From NCBI RefSeq assembly GCF_051131135.1, contig NZ_CP151274.1:1178001-1242000 (forward strand): DNA of 64,000 nt. Direction: 5' to 3'. The DNA is from Thermogladius sp023256015 (GTDB taxonomy: Archaea; Thermoproteota; Thermoprotei_A; Sulfolobales; Desulfurococcaceae). How positions within the stretch are numbered: position 1 is the stretch's first letter; each line of letters starts with the position of its first letter. Under the pieces are notes generated by a model that was given only the letters and a program-made list of their open reading frames with translations, did not search any database and had not been told where the DNA came from. Both the position numbers and the translations under genes were made by a program. Below are positions 27,028 through 35,442 of this stretch, piece by piece.

Positions 27028-28362
27028 TCACCGGACCGGCTTGACCCAGGAGCCCACCGGCTTGCCCTCCACGACTCCGTCTCTAGCCACCACTACCCCC
27101 TTCAGTATCGTGTACTTCACCCTCCCCTTGAGCCTCCAGCCTATGTAGGGGGACAGCTTGTGCTTGTAGTACAAGTCCTCCTCCCTGACCACGTACTCCT
27201 CTCTCGGGTCTACGACGACGAGGTCCCCGGAGCTACCGGGTGCTATCTCGCCCTTCCACGGCCAGAGCTTGAACAGCTTGGCGGGGTTCCTCGCCATTAG
27301 TAGGGGTATCCTCCTCACGTCGATGAAGCCCCTGAGCGCCAGGTCGAGCATGAGCGGGAGCAGCGTCTGGACACCGGGCATACCCGAGGCCGCCGACCAT
27401 ATGTCCCCGCTCTTCTCCTCGGGAGCGTGGGGCGCGTGGTCGCTGCCGATGGTGTCGATCAGCCCGCTGTTCACCCCGCGGAGCAGGGCCTCGGCGTGGT
27501 CCCTCCCCCTTATAGGCGGGTTCACTTTGATTAGGGGGCCGTACTTCTCGTAGTCGTCTGCCGACAGGACCAGGTAGTGCGGGCAGGTCTCGGCGTACAT
27601 GGAGACGCCCCTCCTCTTGAAATCCTCGACGGCCTCGAGCGCCTGCTTCGACGAGACGTGGACTATCAGAGACCTGCCCCCGGCGTGCTCCTGTATCGAC
27701 CCTATCGTTCTAATGGCGTGGGCCTCCGCCAGAGGCGGCCTCGCCAAGTCGTGGAGGGAGGGCTTAGACCCCTGCGCCCTGTACCTCGCCGTGAAGTACT
27801 CGACCAGCTCGTGCGTCTCGGCGTGGAAGGCGACCGTGAACCCGTACTTCTCCGAGGACTCCATCACCTCCACGAGGCTCCCCAGCCTGGGCGGCGGTAT
27901 GTTGCCGGTCGTGGGGCCGAGGAAGACCTTGAACCCCACGACGCCCGCGTCGAGCATCTCCCTTATCCTGCCCACGCTCCCGTCGTGGAGGACCCCGTAG
28001 AGGGCAAAGTCGACGTAGGCCCTCCCCTGTAGAAGCCTGGCCTTCTCGGCAACCCTCTCGGCGGAGTCCACGGGTGGGAGCGTGTTGGGCATCTCGACGA
28101 CCGTAGTCACGCCGCCCGCCGCAGCCGCCTTGGTACCGTGCTCGAAGTCGTCCTTGTAGGTCAAGCCCGGCTCGCGCATGTGGACGTGCTCGTCTACCAC
28201 GCCCGGGAGGACGAGCATCCCGCCGGCCTCTATGACCTCGAAGCCGGGAGGCGCATTCAGCCCTCTACCGACCTCCTTGATCACCCCGTTCTCCACGAGG
28301 ACGTCTGCCTGGTGAACGTACTCGGGTGTTACGACTAGTCCCCCTCTCACGAGGACGTTCAT
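27028..28362 (-). CDS. pyrC: Cyclic amidohydrolase: dihydroorotase, or possibly allantoinase
   Basis: A 444-residue amidohydrolase. Metal ligands are visible: the HVH pair in DEHVHMREPG (His59, His61), the carboxylated lysine in GFKVFLGPTTGN (about Lys145), later histidines (AFHAE, LIVHVS) and the catalytic aspartate in SDHAPH (about Asp308). The lysine type matches CAD-like and archaeal dihydroorotases and also allantoinases. The C-terminal KHKLSPYIGWRLKG resembles allantoinases. pyrE, pyrF and pyrB lie 5 kb away and no other pyrC is in the window, which favours dihydroorotase; the divergent molybdenum hydroxylase would suit allantoinase. ATG at 28362 fits the promoter better than a GTG nine bases upstream. 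Confidence 0.8.
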   Translation of the reverse strand: MNVLVRGGLVVTPEYVHQADVLVENGVIKEVGRGLNAPPGFEVIEAGGMLVLPGVVDEHVHMREPGLTYKDDFEHGTKAAAAGGVTTVVEMPNTLPPVDSAERVAEKARLLQGRAYVDFALYGVLHDGSVGRIREMLDAGVVGFKVFLGPTTGNIPPPRLGSLVEVMESSEKYGFTVAFHAETHELVEYFTARYRAQGSKPSLHDLARPPLAEAHAIRTIGSIQEHAGGRSLIVHVSSKQALEAVEDFKRRGVSMYAETCPHYLVLSADDYEKYGPLIKVNPPIRGRDHAEALLRGVNSGLIDTIGSDHAPHAPEEKSGDIWSAASGMPGVQTLLPLMLDLALRGFIDVRRIPLLMARNPAKLFKLWPWKGEIAPGSSGDLVVVDPREEYVVREEDLYYKHKLSPYIGWRLKGRVKYTILKGVVVARDGVVEGKPVGSWVKPVR

Positions 28363-28382
28363 GTCCCCCACTTCAATAACGA

Positions 28383-28407
28383 CATATATCCTATCATGTA
28401 GATATAA
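28383..28407. promoter_or_regulatory. Divergent TATA boxes between the amidohydrolase and the second molybdenum hydroxylase
   Basis: Within 62 bases there is GATATATG read on the minus strand (about 25 bases before the ATG at 28362) and AGATATAAC on the plus strand (about 24 bases before the ATG at 28425). Both genes are therefore predicted to be leaderless and could be co-regulated from this short gap. Confidence 0.5.
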
Positions 28408-28424
28408 CTAATCGAGTGGAGACG

Positions 28425-30779
28425 ATGAGCGAGCACGTATTTATAGGAAGGCGCGCTCCTAGGCACGACGCCATCCCGAAGGTGACGGGGGCCCTCAAGT
28501 TCGCCAACGACCTCGAGGTCCCGGGGATGCTCATAGGCAGGATATACAGGAGCCCCTACGCGTTCGCGGACATTGCTAGGGTAGACGTGTCCGAGGCCGA
28601 GAGACTCGGGGCGGTCGCCATAACCCCCGACGAGGTGCCGCACAAGCTCTTCAACCCCAGGCTGGTGAGCGTCGACGAGGTCACTTTCAAGGACCACCTC
28701 ATACTGACCAAGAGGCCGCGCTACATAGGCGAGCCGATAGCCGCGGTCGCGGCCCCGAGCGAGGAGCTCGCGCAGCGGGCCCTCGAGTCGATCAGGATAG
28801 AGGTGGAGAGGGTCTACAAGCCGGTACTAGACCCCTTCGAGGCCACGAGCTCCTCCTCCCCCCTCATACACGAGGAGATCATGAAGGGCGACCAGGTGCT
28901 CAAGGTCGAGAGGAACATAGCCGCCAGGCTCTCGTACACGGAGGGGGACGTCGACAAGGCGTTTAGAGAGGCCAGCGTCGTGGTCGAGAGGAGCTTCAGG
29001 AGCGGTAAGAGGTACCACATGCAGCTGGAGCCCAAGGCGGTCCTTTGCGTACCGGAGCCGGGCGGTAAGCTGACCATATACGCGACTACGCAGACGATAC
29101 ACAACACCAGGATCTTGATCAGCCAGCTCTTCGACATACCAGAGAGCAAGATCACAGTAGTCAAAGTCCCTATAGGAGGGTCCTTCGGGTCCAGCATCCA
29201 GGTCAACTACCTGGTCCCGATCGCTGTGGCGCTGTGCCTTAAGGCCCGTAGGCCCGTGAAGATCGCGTACACTAGAGAAGAGGACATGCTAGACCACTCC
29301 AACTACGTCTTCCACATGAGGCTCAAGGTGGGCGCGAAGAGGGACGGCGAGGTAATTGCGGGGGAGTTCCACAACATACTCGACATCGGGGCCCACCAGA
29401 TCCAGGCCTACCCGCTGCTCGGCACCTCGCTGGGCTGGTTCGTCTCCATGTACAAGTGGAAGAACATAAGGTACGAGGGCGTGGCGGTCTACACCAACAA
29501 AGTACCCAGCTGCGCCCTGAGAGGCTACGGGGCCCCCGAGGTCCAGTGGGCTGTGGAGACGGTGATCGACGAGTTGGCGGAGGAGCTGGGCGTGGACCCC
29601 GTGGAGCTCAGACTGAAGAACTACGTCGGGAGGGGCGACATATTCTGGGGCCAGGGCCCGACGGTCAGGTCTGTCATCAAGTCGGACGGGGTACCGGAGC
29701 TGCTGCTGAAGGGCAGGGAGCTCATCGGCTGGGATAAGAGGGGGAGGCCGGAGGAGAAGAAGGGTCGCTTTAGGAGGGGCGTGGGGCTCGGCAGGGGCTT
29801 CCACACGTCTGGCGCGGGGGGCCCCATCTCGGGTGAGGTCATAGACTTCACCGGGGCGGTGCTCAAGCTCAACGAGGACGGGACGCTGGACTACATCACC
29901 GCGCTACAGGACCACGGCGGGGGGACGCTGGACGCCCACGTCAAGATCATAGCCGAGGAACTGCAGGTGCCGCCGGAGAGGATAAACCTCGCCCTGGCCA
30001 CCACGGAGAACACCCCGTACGACGTCTGTACGCACGCTTCGAGAGGAGTCTTCGTGGGCGGTGAGGCGGCCAGGAGGGCGGCGGCCATCGTAAAGCAGAA
30101 GATACTCGAGGCGGCCGTTAGGCTACTCCCCATGGCCGTCAACCCTGAGGCGCTCAGGATCAGGTACGACCCGGCCAGGGAGGACGCGGTGATCTACGTC
30201 GAGGGCATGCCGCAGTACAGCATAACCTTGAGAGAGCTGGCGAGGAAGGTGTGGCAGAAGAACTGGGGGACTATAGCAGCGGTGGTGACCTACAGGGCTA
30301 CCAGCGCGCCCCCGAGCTTCACAGTGTACTACGTCGAGGTGGAGGTCGACACCTGGATCGGTAAGGTCAGGCCCGTGAGGGTCGTCGCGGGCGCGGACGT
30401 GGGTACTCCGATAAACCCCGACATGGTGGAGGGCCAGCTGCACGGGGGGTTCGCGATGGCCTGGGGCATGGTCTTCTCGGAGGACACCCCCTACAACCCG
30501 GAGACAGGCGAGCTGGCCAACAGGTTCCTCATAACCGACTACAAGATACCCACGGCTCAGGACCTGCCCCGCCTAGAGGACTTCAAGGTCGTGATCGCCT
30601 CGACCAAGGAGCCCTCCGGCCCCTTCGGGGCGAAGGGGCTGGGGGAGGCGGCCATGAACCCTGCGGCAGCGGCCATCTGCAACGCCATCTACAACGCGAC
30701 CGGTGTAAGGGTCTACGAGCTGCCTCTCACGCCCGACAAGCTCTTGAAGCTGATAAAGGAGAGGGGGGGACCGGCTTGA
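28425..30779 (+). CDS. Molybdenum hydroxylase large subunit, second operon
   Basis: A 784-residue molybdopterin-binding subunit of the xanthine dehydrogenase/aldehyde oxidoreductase family, clearly diverged from the copy at 14208. Landmarks are the hammerhead domain (RYIGEPIAAVAAPS), PIGGSFGSSIQ (the copy at 14208 has GGGFGGK here), CALRGYGAPEVQW at the substrate site, and GAKGLGEAAMNP with the catalytic glutamate. The altered pocket residues suggest a different substrate. ATG at 28425 matches the TATA spacing better than GTG at 28416. It overlaps the FAD subunit as TTGA. Confidence 0.9.
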   Translation: MSEHVFIGRRAPRHDAIPKVTGALKFANDLEVPGMLIGRIYRSPYAFADIARVDVSEAERLGAVAITPDEVPHKLFNPRLVSVDEVTFKDHLILTKRPRYIGEPIAAVAAPSEELAQRALESIRIEVERVYKPVLDPFEATSSSSPLIHEEIMKGDQVLKVERNIAARLSYTEGDVDKAFREASVVVERSFRSGKRYHMQLEPKAVLCVPEPGGKLTIYATTQTIHNTRILISQLFDIPESKITVVKVPIGGSFGSSIQVNYLVPIAVALCLKARRPVKIAYTREEDMLDHSNYVFHMRLKVGAKRDGEVIAGEFHNILDIGAHQIQAYPLLGTSLGWFVSMYKWKNIRYEGVAVYTNKVPSCALRGYGAPEVQWAVETVIDELAEELGVDPVELRLKNYVGRGDIFWGQGPTVRSVIKSDGVPELLLKGRELIGWDKRGRPEEKKGRFRRGVGLGRGFHTSGAGGPISGEVIDFTGAVLKLNEDGTLDYITALQDHGGGTLDAHVKIIAEELQVPPERINLALATTENTPYDVCTHASRGVFVGGEAARRAAAIVKQKILEAAVRLLPMAVNPEALRIRYDPAREDAVIYVEGMPQYSITLRELARKVWQKNWGTIAAVVTYRATSAPPSFTVYYVEVEVDTWIGKVRPVRVVAGADVGTPINPDMVEGQLHGGFAMAWGMVFSEDTPYNPETGELANRFLITDYKIPTAQDLPRLEDFKVVIASTKEPSGPFGAKGLGEAAMNPAAAAICNAIYNATGVRVYELPLTPDKLLKLIKERGGPA

Positions 30780-31675
30780 GGCCCTCGGTTATAAACTACA
30801 TGAACACGCACATACTGCCCAGCTTCGAGTACTACGAGCCAAAGAGTCTCGGCGAGGCCCTAGAGCTACTTGACAGGCTAGGCGGCGACGCCAAGGTGCT
30901 CGCGGGTGGCACGGACCTCCTCGTGAAGATGAAGACCGGGGCCCTGCGCCCGAAGTACATAGTCAACATAAAGAGGATACCCGGCCTCCGCTACATAAGG
31001 CTGGAGGAGGGCGTCCTCAGGATCGGGGCCCTCGCGACCTGGCACGACCTCGAGGAGGACCCGGTCGTGGAGAGATTCCCCGCCCTCGCAGACGCCGTCA
31101 AGCAGATGGGCGGGCTGCAGATAAGAGTGATGGGCACTATAGCGGGCAACCTCTGCAACGCCTCCCCCGCCGCGGACGCCGCGCCCCCTCTCCTGGTCTA
31201 CGACGCCGAGGTTGTTTTGGCGAGCGTGAAGGGGGTGAGGACCGTCAAGCTCGAGGAATTCTTCGTGGGCCCCGGTAAGACCGTGATGCAGCCGAGCGAG
31301 CTCCTCGTGGAGGTCAGGGTGCCCGCGAAGGGCGGGTCCTCGGCCTTCGTGAAGCTGTCCAGGACTAGCATGGACCTGGCGATAGCCAGCGCGGCGGTCT
31401 ACGCGGAGTTCGAGGGCGAGGCGGTCAAGGAGGCCAGGGTGGCCTTGGGGTCGGTCGCCCCGACTCCTATGAGGGCCAGGAAGACAGAGGCCGTGCTGAA
31501 GGGTCGGAGAGTGAGTGAGGAGGGGCTAATCGAACTGCTGAGGACCGTCAGCGAGGAGGTCAACCCTATAACGGACGTGAGGGCCTCGGCGTGGTACAGG
31601 AGGGAGGTCTCGAGGGTCTTGGTCTACGACGCCCTACTTAAGGCATTCGAGAGGAGTAGGGGTGGGAGGGCTTGA
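30776..31675 (+). CDS. Molybdenum hydroxylase FAD-binding subunit, second operon
   Basis: A 299-residue FAD subunit with AGGTDLLVKMKTG and GTIAGNLCNASPAADAAPP motifs and the usual C-terminal domain. The TTG start overlaps the large-subunit stop; an ATG eight codons further on is an alternative. It overlaps the 2Fe-2S subunit by four bases. Subunit order is the same as in the operon at 14208-17903. Confidence 0.92.
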   Translation: MRPSVINYMNTHILPSFEYYEPKSLGEALELLDRLGGDAKVLAGGTDLLVKMKTGALRPKYIVNIKRIPGLRYIRLEEGVLRIGALATWHDLEEDPVVERFPALADAVKQMGGLQIRVMGTIAGNLCNASPAADAAPPLLVYDAEVVLASVKGVRTVKLEEFFVGPGKTVMQPSELLVEVRVPAKGGSSAFVKLSRTSMDLAIASAAVYAEFEGEAVKEARVALGSVAPTPMRARKTEAVLKGRRVSEEGLIELLRTVSEEVNPITDVRASAWYRREVSRVLVYDALLKAFERSRGGRA

Positions 31676-32130
31676 GGATCAGCTTCAAGCTCAACGGGAG
31701 GCCCGTCGAGGTCGACGTAGCGCCCAACGAGCTGTTGATCAACGTGTTGAGGGACAAGCTGAAGCTGACGGGCACGAAGTACGGCTGTGGCATAGGCGAG
31801 TGCGGTGCCTGCACGGTGCTCGTCGACGGGAAGCCTGTCCTCTCCTGCCTAACACTCGCGGTGGACGTGAACGGGAGGGAGGTCGTCACCGTCGAGGGCG
31901 TGTCCGAGGACGGGAACCTGACCCCGGTGCAGAGGGCGCTCGTGGAGGAGGGGGCTATACAGTGCGGCTACTGTACACCGGGGTTCGTCATGGTGGGAGA
32001 GTACCTCAGGAGTAAGAAGAGGGCCTACAGCGAGGAGGAGATAAGGAGCCTGATACGCGGCAACCTCTGCCGCTGCACGGGCTACGTGAACATAGTGAAG
32101 GCCCTCGCCAAGGCCCTGGGAGGAGGGTAG
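31672..32130 (+). CDS. Molybdenum hydroxylase 2Fe-2S small subunit, second operon
   Basis: A 152-residue subunit with the cluster motifs CGIGECGACTVL, CGYCTPGF and CRCTGY; all eight ligand cysteines are present. The TTG start overlaps the upstream stop, and the MoaD-like gene starts on the next base after its own stop. Confidence 0.93.
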   Translation: MRISFKLNGRPVEVDVAPNELLINVLRDKLKLTGTKYGCGIGECGACTVLVDGKPVLSCLTLAVDVNGREVVTVEGVSEDGNLTPVQRALVEEGAIQCGYCTPGFVMVGEYLRSKKRAYSEEEIRSLIRGNLCRCTGYVNIVKALAKALGGG

Positions 32131-32388
32131 TTGAGAGTAAGAGTCTTCTTCGTGGGCGAGGCCGCGAGCATCTTCGGGAGGAGGTTCGTCGACGTCGAGT
32201 TCGACGAGGAGGAGGTGGAGCTGAGGAGGCTTGTCGAGAAGTTGAGGGAGTTCGAGTCCTACAGGAGGCTCGAGGAGAGGCTCAACCTCGTCTGGTTCCT
32301 CGTGGGGGACCTCCAGGCGGCCCTCACGACTAGGCTCAGGGACGCAGACGTGGTCGCAGTGATGCCTCCCCTCTACGAGGGCGGATGA
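32131..32388 (+). CDS. MoaD/ThiS-family sulfur carrier protein
   Basis: An 85-residue ubiquitin-like protein ending in Gly-Gly (PPLYEGG), the thiocarboxylate-bearing tail of MoaD and ThiS. The VVAVMPPLYEGG ending is typical of MoaD, the small subunit of molybdopterin synthase. It is the fourth gene of the second molybdenum hydroxylase operon, abutting the small subunit, which fits a role in making the enzyme's cofactor. TTG start. Confidence 0.85.
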   Translation: MRVRVFFVGEAASIFGRRFVDVEFDEEEVELRRLVEKLREFESYRRLEERLNLVWFLVGDLQAALTTRLRDADVVAVMPPLYEGG

Positions 32389-32397
32389 GACCTGGTA

Positions 32398-32408
32398 CTT
32401 TTTTTATT
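32398..32408 (+). promoter_or_regulatory. T-run serving as terminator and possible TATA box
   Basis: Seven T residues ten bases after the MoaD-like stop (then ATTCC) look like an archaeal terminator. The same TTTTTATT run is about 38 bases before the next gene's GTG, so it may also act as its TATA box. Confidence 0.4.
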
Positions 32409-32441
32409 CCCTAGCCCTGCTTAGACTGGGAGGGTGGTCTC

Positions 32442-32870
32442 GTGGCCTCGACTTTAGGGGGCTTCCTAGCCGGCTTCGGCCTCTGCCTCCTCCTTGTAGG
32501 AGCCGCTCTAGCCCTAGTCGCCGGGGACGTGAAGGTGTCGAGAGAGGAGGTCGAGAGGCTCTACAACCTCACCCACTCCCAACCCTACGTCTCCTCGATG
32601 AACGCGCTGGCTACCCTCGGGAACTACACCGATAAGCTTGCGAGCGTGCTCGGCCAGCTCGGGCTTACCTCTCTCAGTAACGCTCTCGGGGGCGTCGGCG
32701 AGGCGGCGGCCAGGATGAGGGAGGTCTACTACGCCAGCGAGAGGGCCTACAACGCGATGCCCTACGTCGAGAACCTGCCGGTATTGGCCGCGGGCACGAT
32801 ACTGTTGGGGCTCGCTTTAATAGTCGCTGGGCTGCTGAAAATAAGGGGCTCAAGAAGGAGACCAGCGTGA
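32442..32870 (+). CDS. Unknown small membrane protein with two transmembrane helices
   Basis: A 142-residue protein with hydrophobic segments at about 6-27 and 113-133 and a polar, partly helical loop between them that would face outside if both ends are inside. The basic tail KIRGSRRRPA supports a cytoplasmic C terminus. I do not recognise a family. It stands alone after the molybdenum hydroxylase operon and faces the pyrE end. Confidence 0.6.
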   Translation: MASTLGGFLAGFGLCLLLVGAALALVAGDVKVSREEVERLYNLTHSQPYVSSMNALATLGNYTDKLASVLGQLGLTSLSNALGGVGEAAARMREVYYASERAYNAMPYVENLPVLAAGTILLGLALIVAGLLKIRGSRRRPA

Positions 32871-32991
32871 GGCCTAGGCGGCTCTCCACGGTGTGGGGGT
32901 AGCCTGCTGTAAGCGCCCCCGTAACGGAGTACACGGCCTCTCAAGTTCTACAACGGGTCAGTAAGGGGCGTTGGGCGGAGGGAAAAAAGAG

Positions 32992-33585
32992 CTAGGACTG
33001 CCTGAAGGAGTCCAGGTAGTCTACTACGCGCCTGTAGTCCTCGTGTGCGATAAGACCCTCCCTCCAGAGGGTCTCGAAGATCTCCCTGGCAGTCGTCAGG
33101 GCGTAGAACTCGACCCCGTTGCTCGCCAGGAGCTGCCTCGCGCCCTGCTCCCTGTCCACGACCACGAGGGCCCTGACCACGGTGGCGCCGGCCTCTCTCA
33201 GGTAGTTTATGGACCTCAGCAACGTGCCCCCTGTCGTGACCACGTCGTCCACCACCATGACTCTCTTGTACGCGACGTCCCCCTCGACGGCCTGGCCCGT
33301 CGCGTGGTTCTTCCTGTTCTTCCTAACGTAGGCCATCGCGAGGCCGGTGCGGCAGGCTAGGAACGCTGCGAGGGGTATCCCGGCGGTCTCTACGCCTGCC
33401 ACGACCTCGACGCCGTGGAAGGGGACCGTCGAGAGAGCCCTCTCGACAACGCGCACCGCGAGCTCGGGGTAGCTGTACAGCCTCCTCAAGTCGATGTAGA
33501 ACGGGCTCTCGAGGCCGGACGTCAGCTTGAACAGCCCTAGCTTGACCATCCCGCGCCTGTACAGGTCGGCGGCTATCCACGACAA
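32992..33585 (-). CDS. pyrE: Orotate phosphoribosyltransferase
   Basis: A 197-residue type I phosphoribosyltransferase that converts orotate and PRPP to OMP. The PRPP-binding signature VMVVDDVVTTGGT is at 109-121, the catalytic-loop residues are in RKNRKNHATGQAVEG, and the N-terminal stretch LTSGLESPFYIDLRRL is typical of OPRTase. The TTG start lies inside the end of pyrF (13-base overlap), so the pair is coupled. Confidence 0.93.
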   Translation of the reverse strand: MSWIAADLYRRGMVKLGLFKLTSGLESPFYIDLRRLYSYPELAVRVVERALSTVPFHGVEVVAGVETAGIPLAAFLACRTGLAMAYVRKNRKNHATGQAVEGDVAYKRVMVVDDVVTTGGTLLRSINYLREAGATVVRALVVVDREQGARQLLASNGVEFYALTTAREIFETLWREGLIAHEDYRRVVDYLDSFRQS

Positions 33586-34247
33586 GCTCTCACCCTCTCG
33601 AGCTGCTTCTCGAGGACCGCCCTCGCCGCCTGCCCGGGGCTCTCGCTCCGGGTTATAGCCCGCCCCACGATCTCGTAGTCGGCCCCGGCGCAGAGGGCGT
33701 CGCCGGGCTGGGCGCCCTGGTACCCGACGCCCGGTGAGTAGATCCTCAGCGACCCGCCGACGAGCCCGCGGGCGAGCCTGATGAGACTAGGCCGCGTAGC
33801 CGGCAGGACGAGGCCGTGGACCCCGAGCCTCAGGGAGTCCTCGACTATCTCGGTCACGTGCTTGTCGATGTACTTCTCGGACCCCTTGTGGCTCATGGAG
33901 GCCACTACTATCACCTCGACGCCCAGCTTCTCCGCCTCCTCCACGAGCTTGTCCAGCGAGCCCTCCACGCCGACGAAGCCGTGTGCTATGACAGCGTCGA
34001 CGCCCTGCTCGGCGAGGACGCTTAGGGCGCTGGCCATCACGTCCCCTATATCGGCCAGCTTCAAGTCAGCTATGACGGGCTTGCCCGTGGCCTCCTTGAC
34101 CTTTCCTACGGCGCCGACCCCTCTTCTCAGAATGAGTGGTAGACCCACCTTGAAGCCCTGTGCGTAGGGCTCGACCTCTCTAACTATTCTCAGGTAGTCT
34201 TCTCCAAGGACCGGGCTGAAGGGTGGATCTAGGGCTACTACCAGCAA
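33573..34247 (-). CDS. pyrF: Orotidine-5'-phosphate decarboxylase
   Basis: A 224-residue TIM-barrel enzyme that decarboxylates OMP to UMP. The catalytic Asp-Lys-Asp array is in DLKLADIGDV (61-70). SPGVGYQGAQPGDAL and VGRAIT, the phosphate-binding loops, are present. It starts with TTG, shares a promoter gap with divergent pyrB, and overlaps pyrE. With pyrB this supplies three steps of UMP synthesis. Confidence 0.93.
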   Translation of the reverse strand: MLVVALDPPFSPVLGEDYLRIVREVEPYAQGFKVGLPLILRRGVGAVGKVKEATGKPVIADLKLADIGDVMASALSVLAEQGVDAVIAHGFVGVEGSLDKLVEEAEKLGVEVIVVASMSHKGSEKYIDKHVTEIVEDSLRLGVHGLVLPATRPSLIRLARGLVGGSLRIYSPGVGYQGAQPGDALCAGADYEIVGRAITRSESPGQAARAVLEKQLERVRACRG

Positions 34248-34367
34248 GTGCCCTTGCTTCCTATCTTGACGCCGGTTTTTAAATCTAAGCGCGTAAGTAC
34301 GCTGCGGCCGCCCGTAAATATTTGGTGGGCCTGCTCTCTACGCAATCTATTTACCGCTCCGGCGCCG

Positions 34368-34377
34368 ATAATATACC
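34368..34377 (+). promoter_or_regulatory. TATA-like box of pyrB
   Basis: ATAATATACC is centred 17 bases before the GTG at 34389 and 26 bases before an in-frame TTG at 34398. Leaderless spacing would favour TTG. Either way, the long in-frame extension upstream of the box is not coding. Confidence 0.5.
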
Positions 34378-34388
34378 TGTCGGGTCGG

Positions 34389-35321
34389 GTGAAAACCTTG
34401 TACAAGGGCATGGACGTAGTGTCGGCCCTCCAGTTCTCTAGGAGCGACGTCGAGCTACTGATACATGTCGCCGAGGACCTCCGTAGAGCCGTGGAGAGGG
34501 GTGAGAGGCTCGACATCGCGAGGGGCAGGGTGATGTTCACAGCGTTCTTCGAGCCGAGCACGAGGACTAGGCTCAGCTTCCAGTTCGCAATGGTCAAGCT
34601 GGGCGGATCCGTCGTGGACCTCGGGCCGGAGGAGGTCAGCAGCATGGCGAAGGGGGAGACGCCCGAGGACACTTTGAGGACCGTCGACAGCTACGGGCCG
34701 GACCTAGTAGTCGTCAGGCACAAGGAGCCGGGGTTCGCGAAGAAGGCCGCGGAGATATGTAAGGCTCCCGTGATCAACGCGGGCGACGGGTATAACGAGC
34801 ACCCCACCCAGGCCCTGCTGGACGTCTACACTATATGGAGGGTTTTCGGCAGGGTGGACGGGGTGAAAGTGGGCATGATGGGCGACCTGAGGTACGGGAG
34901 GACTATCTCCAGTCTCTCCTACACGCTCTCCAACTTCAGGGACGTCGAGATCTACTTCATCTCACCCAAGGAGCTCTCGCCTAGAGAGGAGGTCTTGAAG
35001 GTGCTCGACCAGCGGAGGGTGAAGTACGAGCTCTACGAGAAGCCCGACGACGTGATGGAGAAGCTGGACGTCCTCTACGTTACGAGGCTGCAGAAGGAGA
35101 GGATGAAGCCCGAGGACTACGAGAGGCTCAAGGGGAGCTACATCATCACCTACGACTACCTGAAGAAGTTCAGCAGGATCCCAGTAATCCTCCACCCGCT
35201 ACCCAGGGTGTGGGAGCTCACCACAGACGTCGACGTCCTACCCCAAGCAATGTACTTCGAGCAGGCGAAGAACGGGCTGTACACTAGGATGGCCCTGATA
35301 AAACTGATCTTAGGCCTGTAG
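34389..35321 (+). CDS. pyrB: Aspartate carbamoyltransferase catalytic subunit
   Basis: A 310-residue enzyme that condenses carbamoyl phosphate with aspartate. The carbamoyl-phosphate loop FEPSTRTRLSF (55-65), the HPTQALLD motif and the C-terminal HPLPRV loop are all present. GTG at 34389 gives the family N terminus (KTLYKGMDVVSALQFSR); TTG at 34398 is nearly as good. The regulatory subunit gene pyrI, usually next to pyrB in archaea, is not adjacent here. The gene is divergent from pyrF. Confidence 0.92.
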   Translation: MKTLYKGMDVVSALQFSRSDVELLIHVAEDLRRAVERGERLDIARGRVMFTAFFEPSTRTRLSFQFAMVKLGGSVVDLGPEEVSSMAKGETPEDTLRTVDSYGPDLVVVRHKEPGFAKKAAEICKAPVINAGDGYNEHPTQALLDVYTIWRVFGRVDGVKVGMMGDLRYGRTISSLSYTLSNFRDVEIYFISPKELSPREEVLKVLDQRRVKYELYEKPDDVMEKLDVLYVTRLQKERMKPEDYERLKGSYIITYDYLKKFSRIPVILHPLPRVWELTTDVDVLPQAMYFEQAKNGLYTRMALIKLILGL

Positions 35322-35339
35322 ACCCCTAGCCCGTTTTTA

Positions 35340-35357
35340 AAGGGGGCCGGCCCCTTT
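35340..35357 (+). terminator. GC hairpin with flanking T-run after pyrB
   Basis: A TTTTTAAA run 13 bases after the pyrB stop leads into a perfect GGGGCCGGCCCC palindrome (35343-35354) with an A/T arm. This could end pyrB transcription, but archaeal termination usually needs only the T-run. Confidence 0.35.
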
Positions 35358-35442
35358 CCCCTCCTTTCTCCCCTGAGGACTGTGCGACTGTCAGATGTTA
35401 CAGGCCGCCCCTTAGACGTTGGAGCGGGGCCTACCGAGGGAG

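Noticed and set aside
34248..34388. N-terminal extension of pyrB
   Set aside because: It crosses the promoter gap shared with pyrF and adds 47 residues not found in the family.
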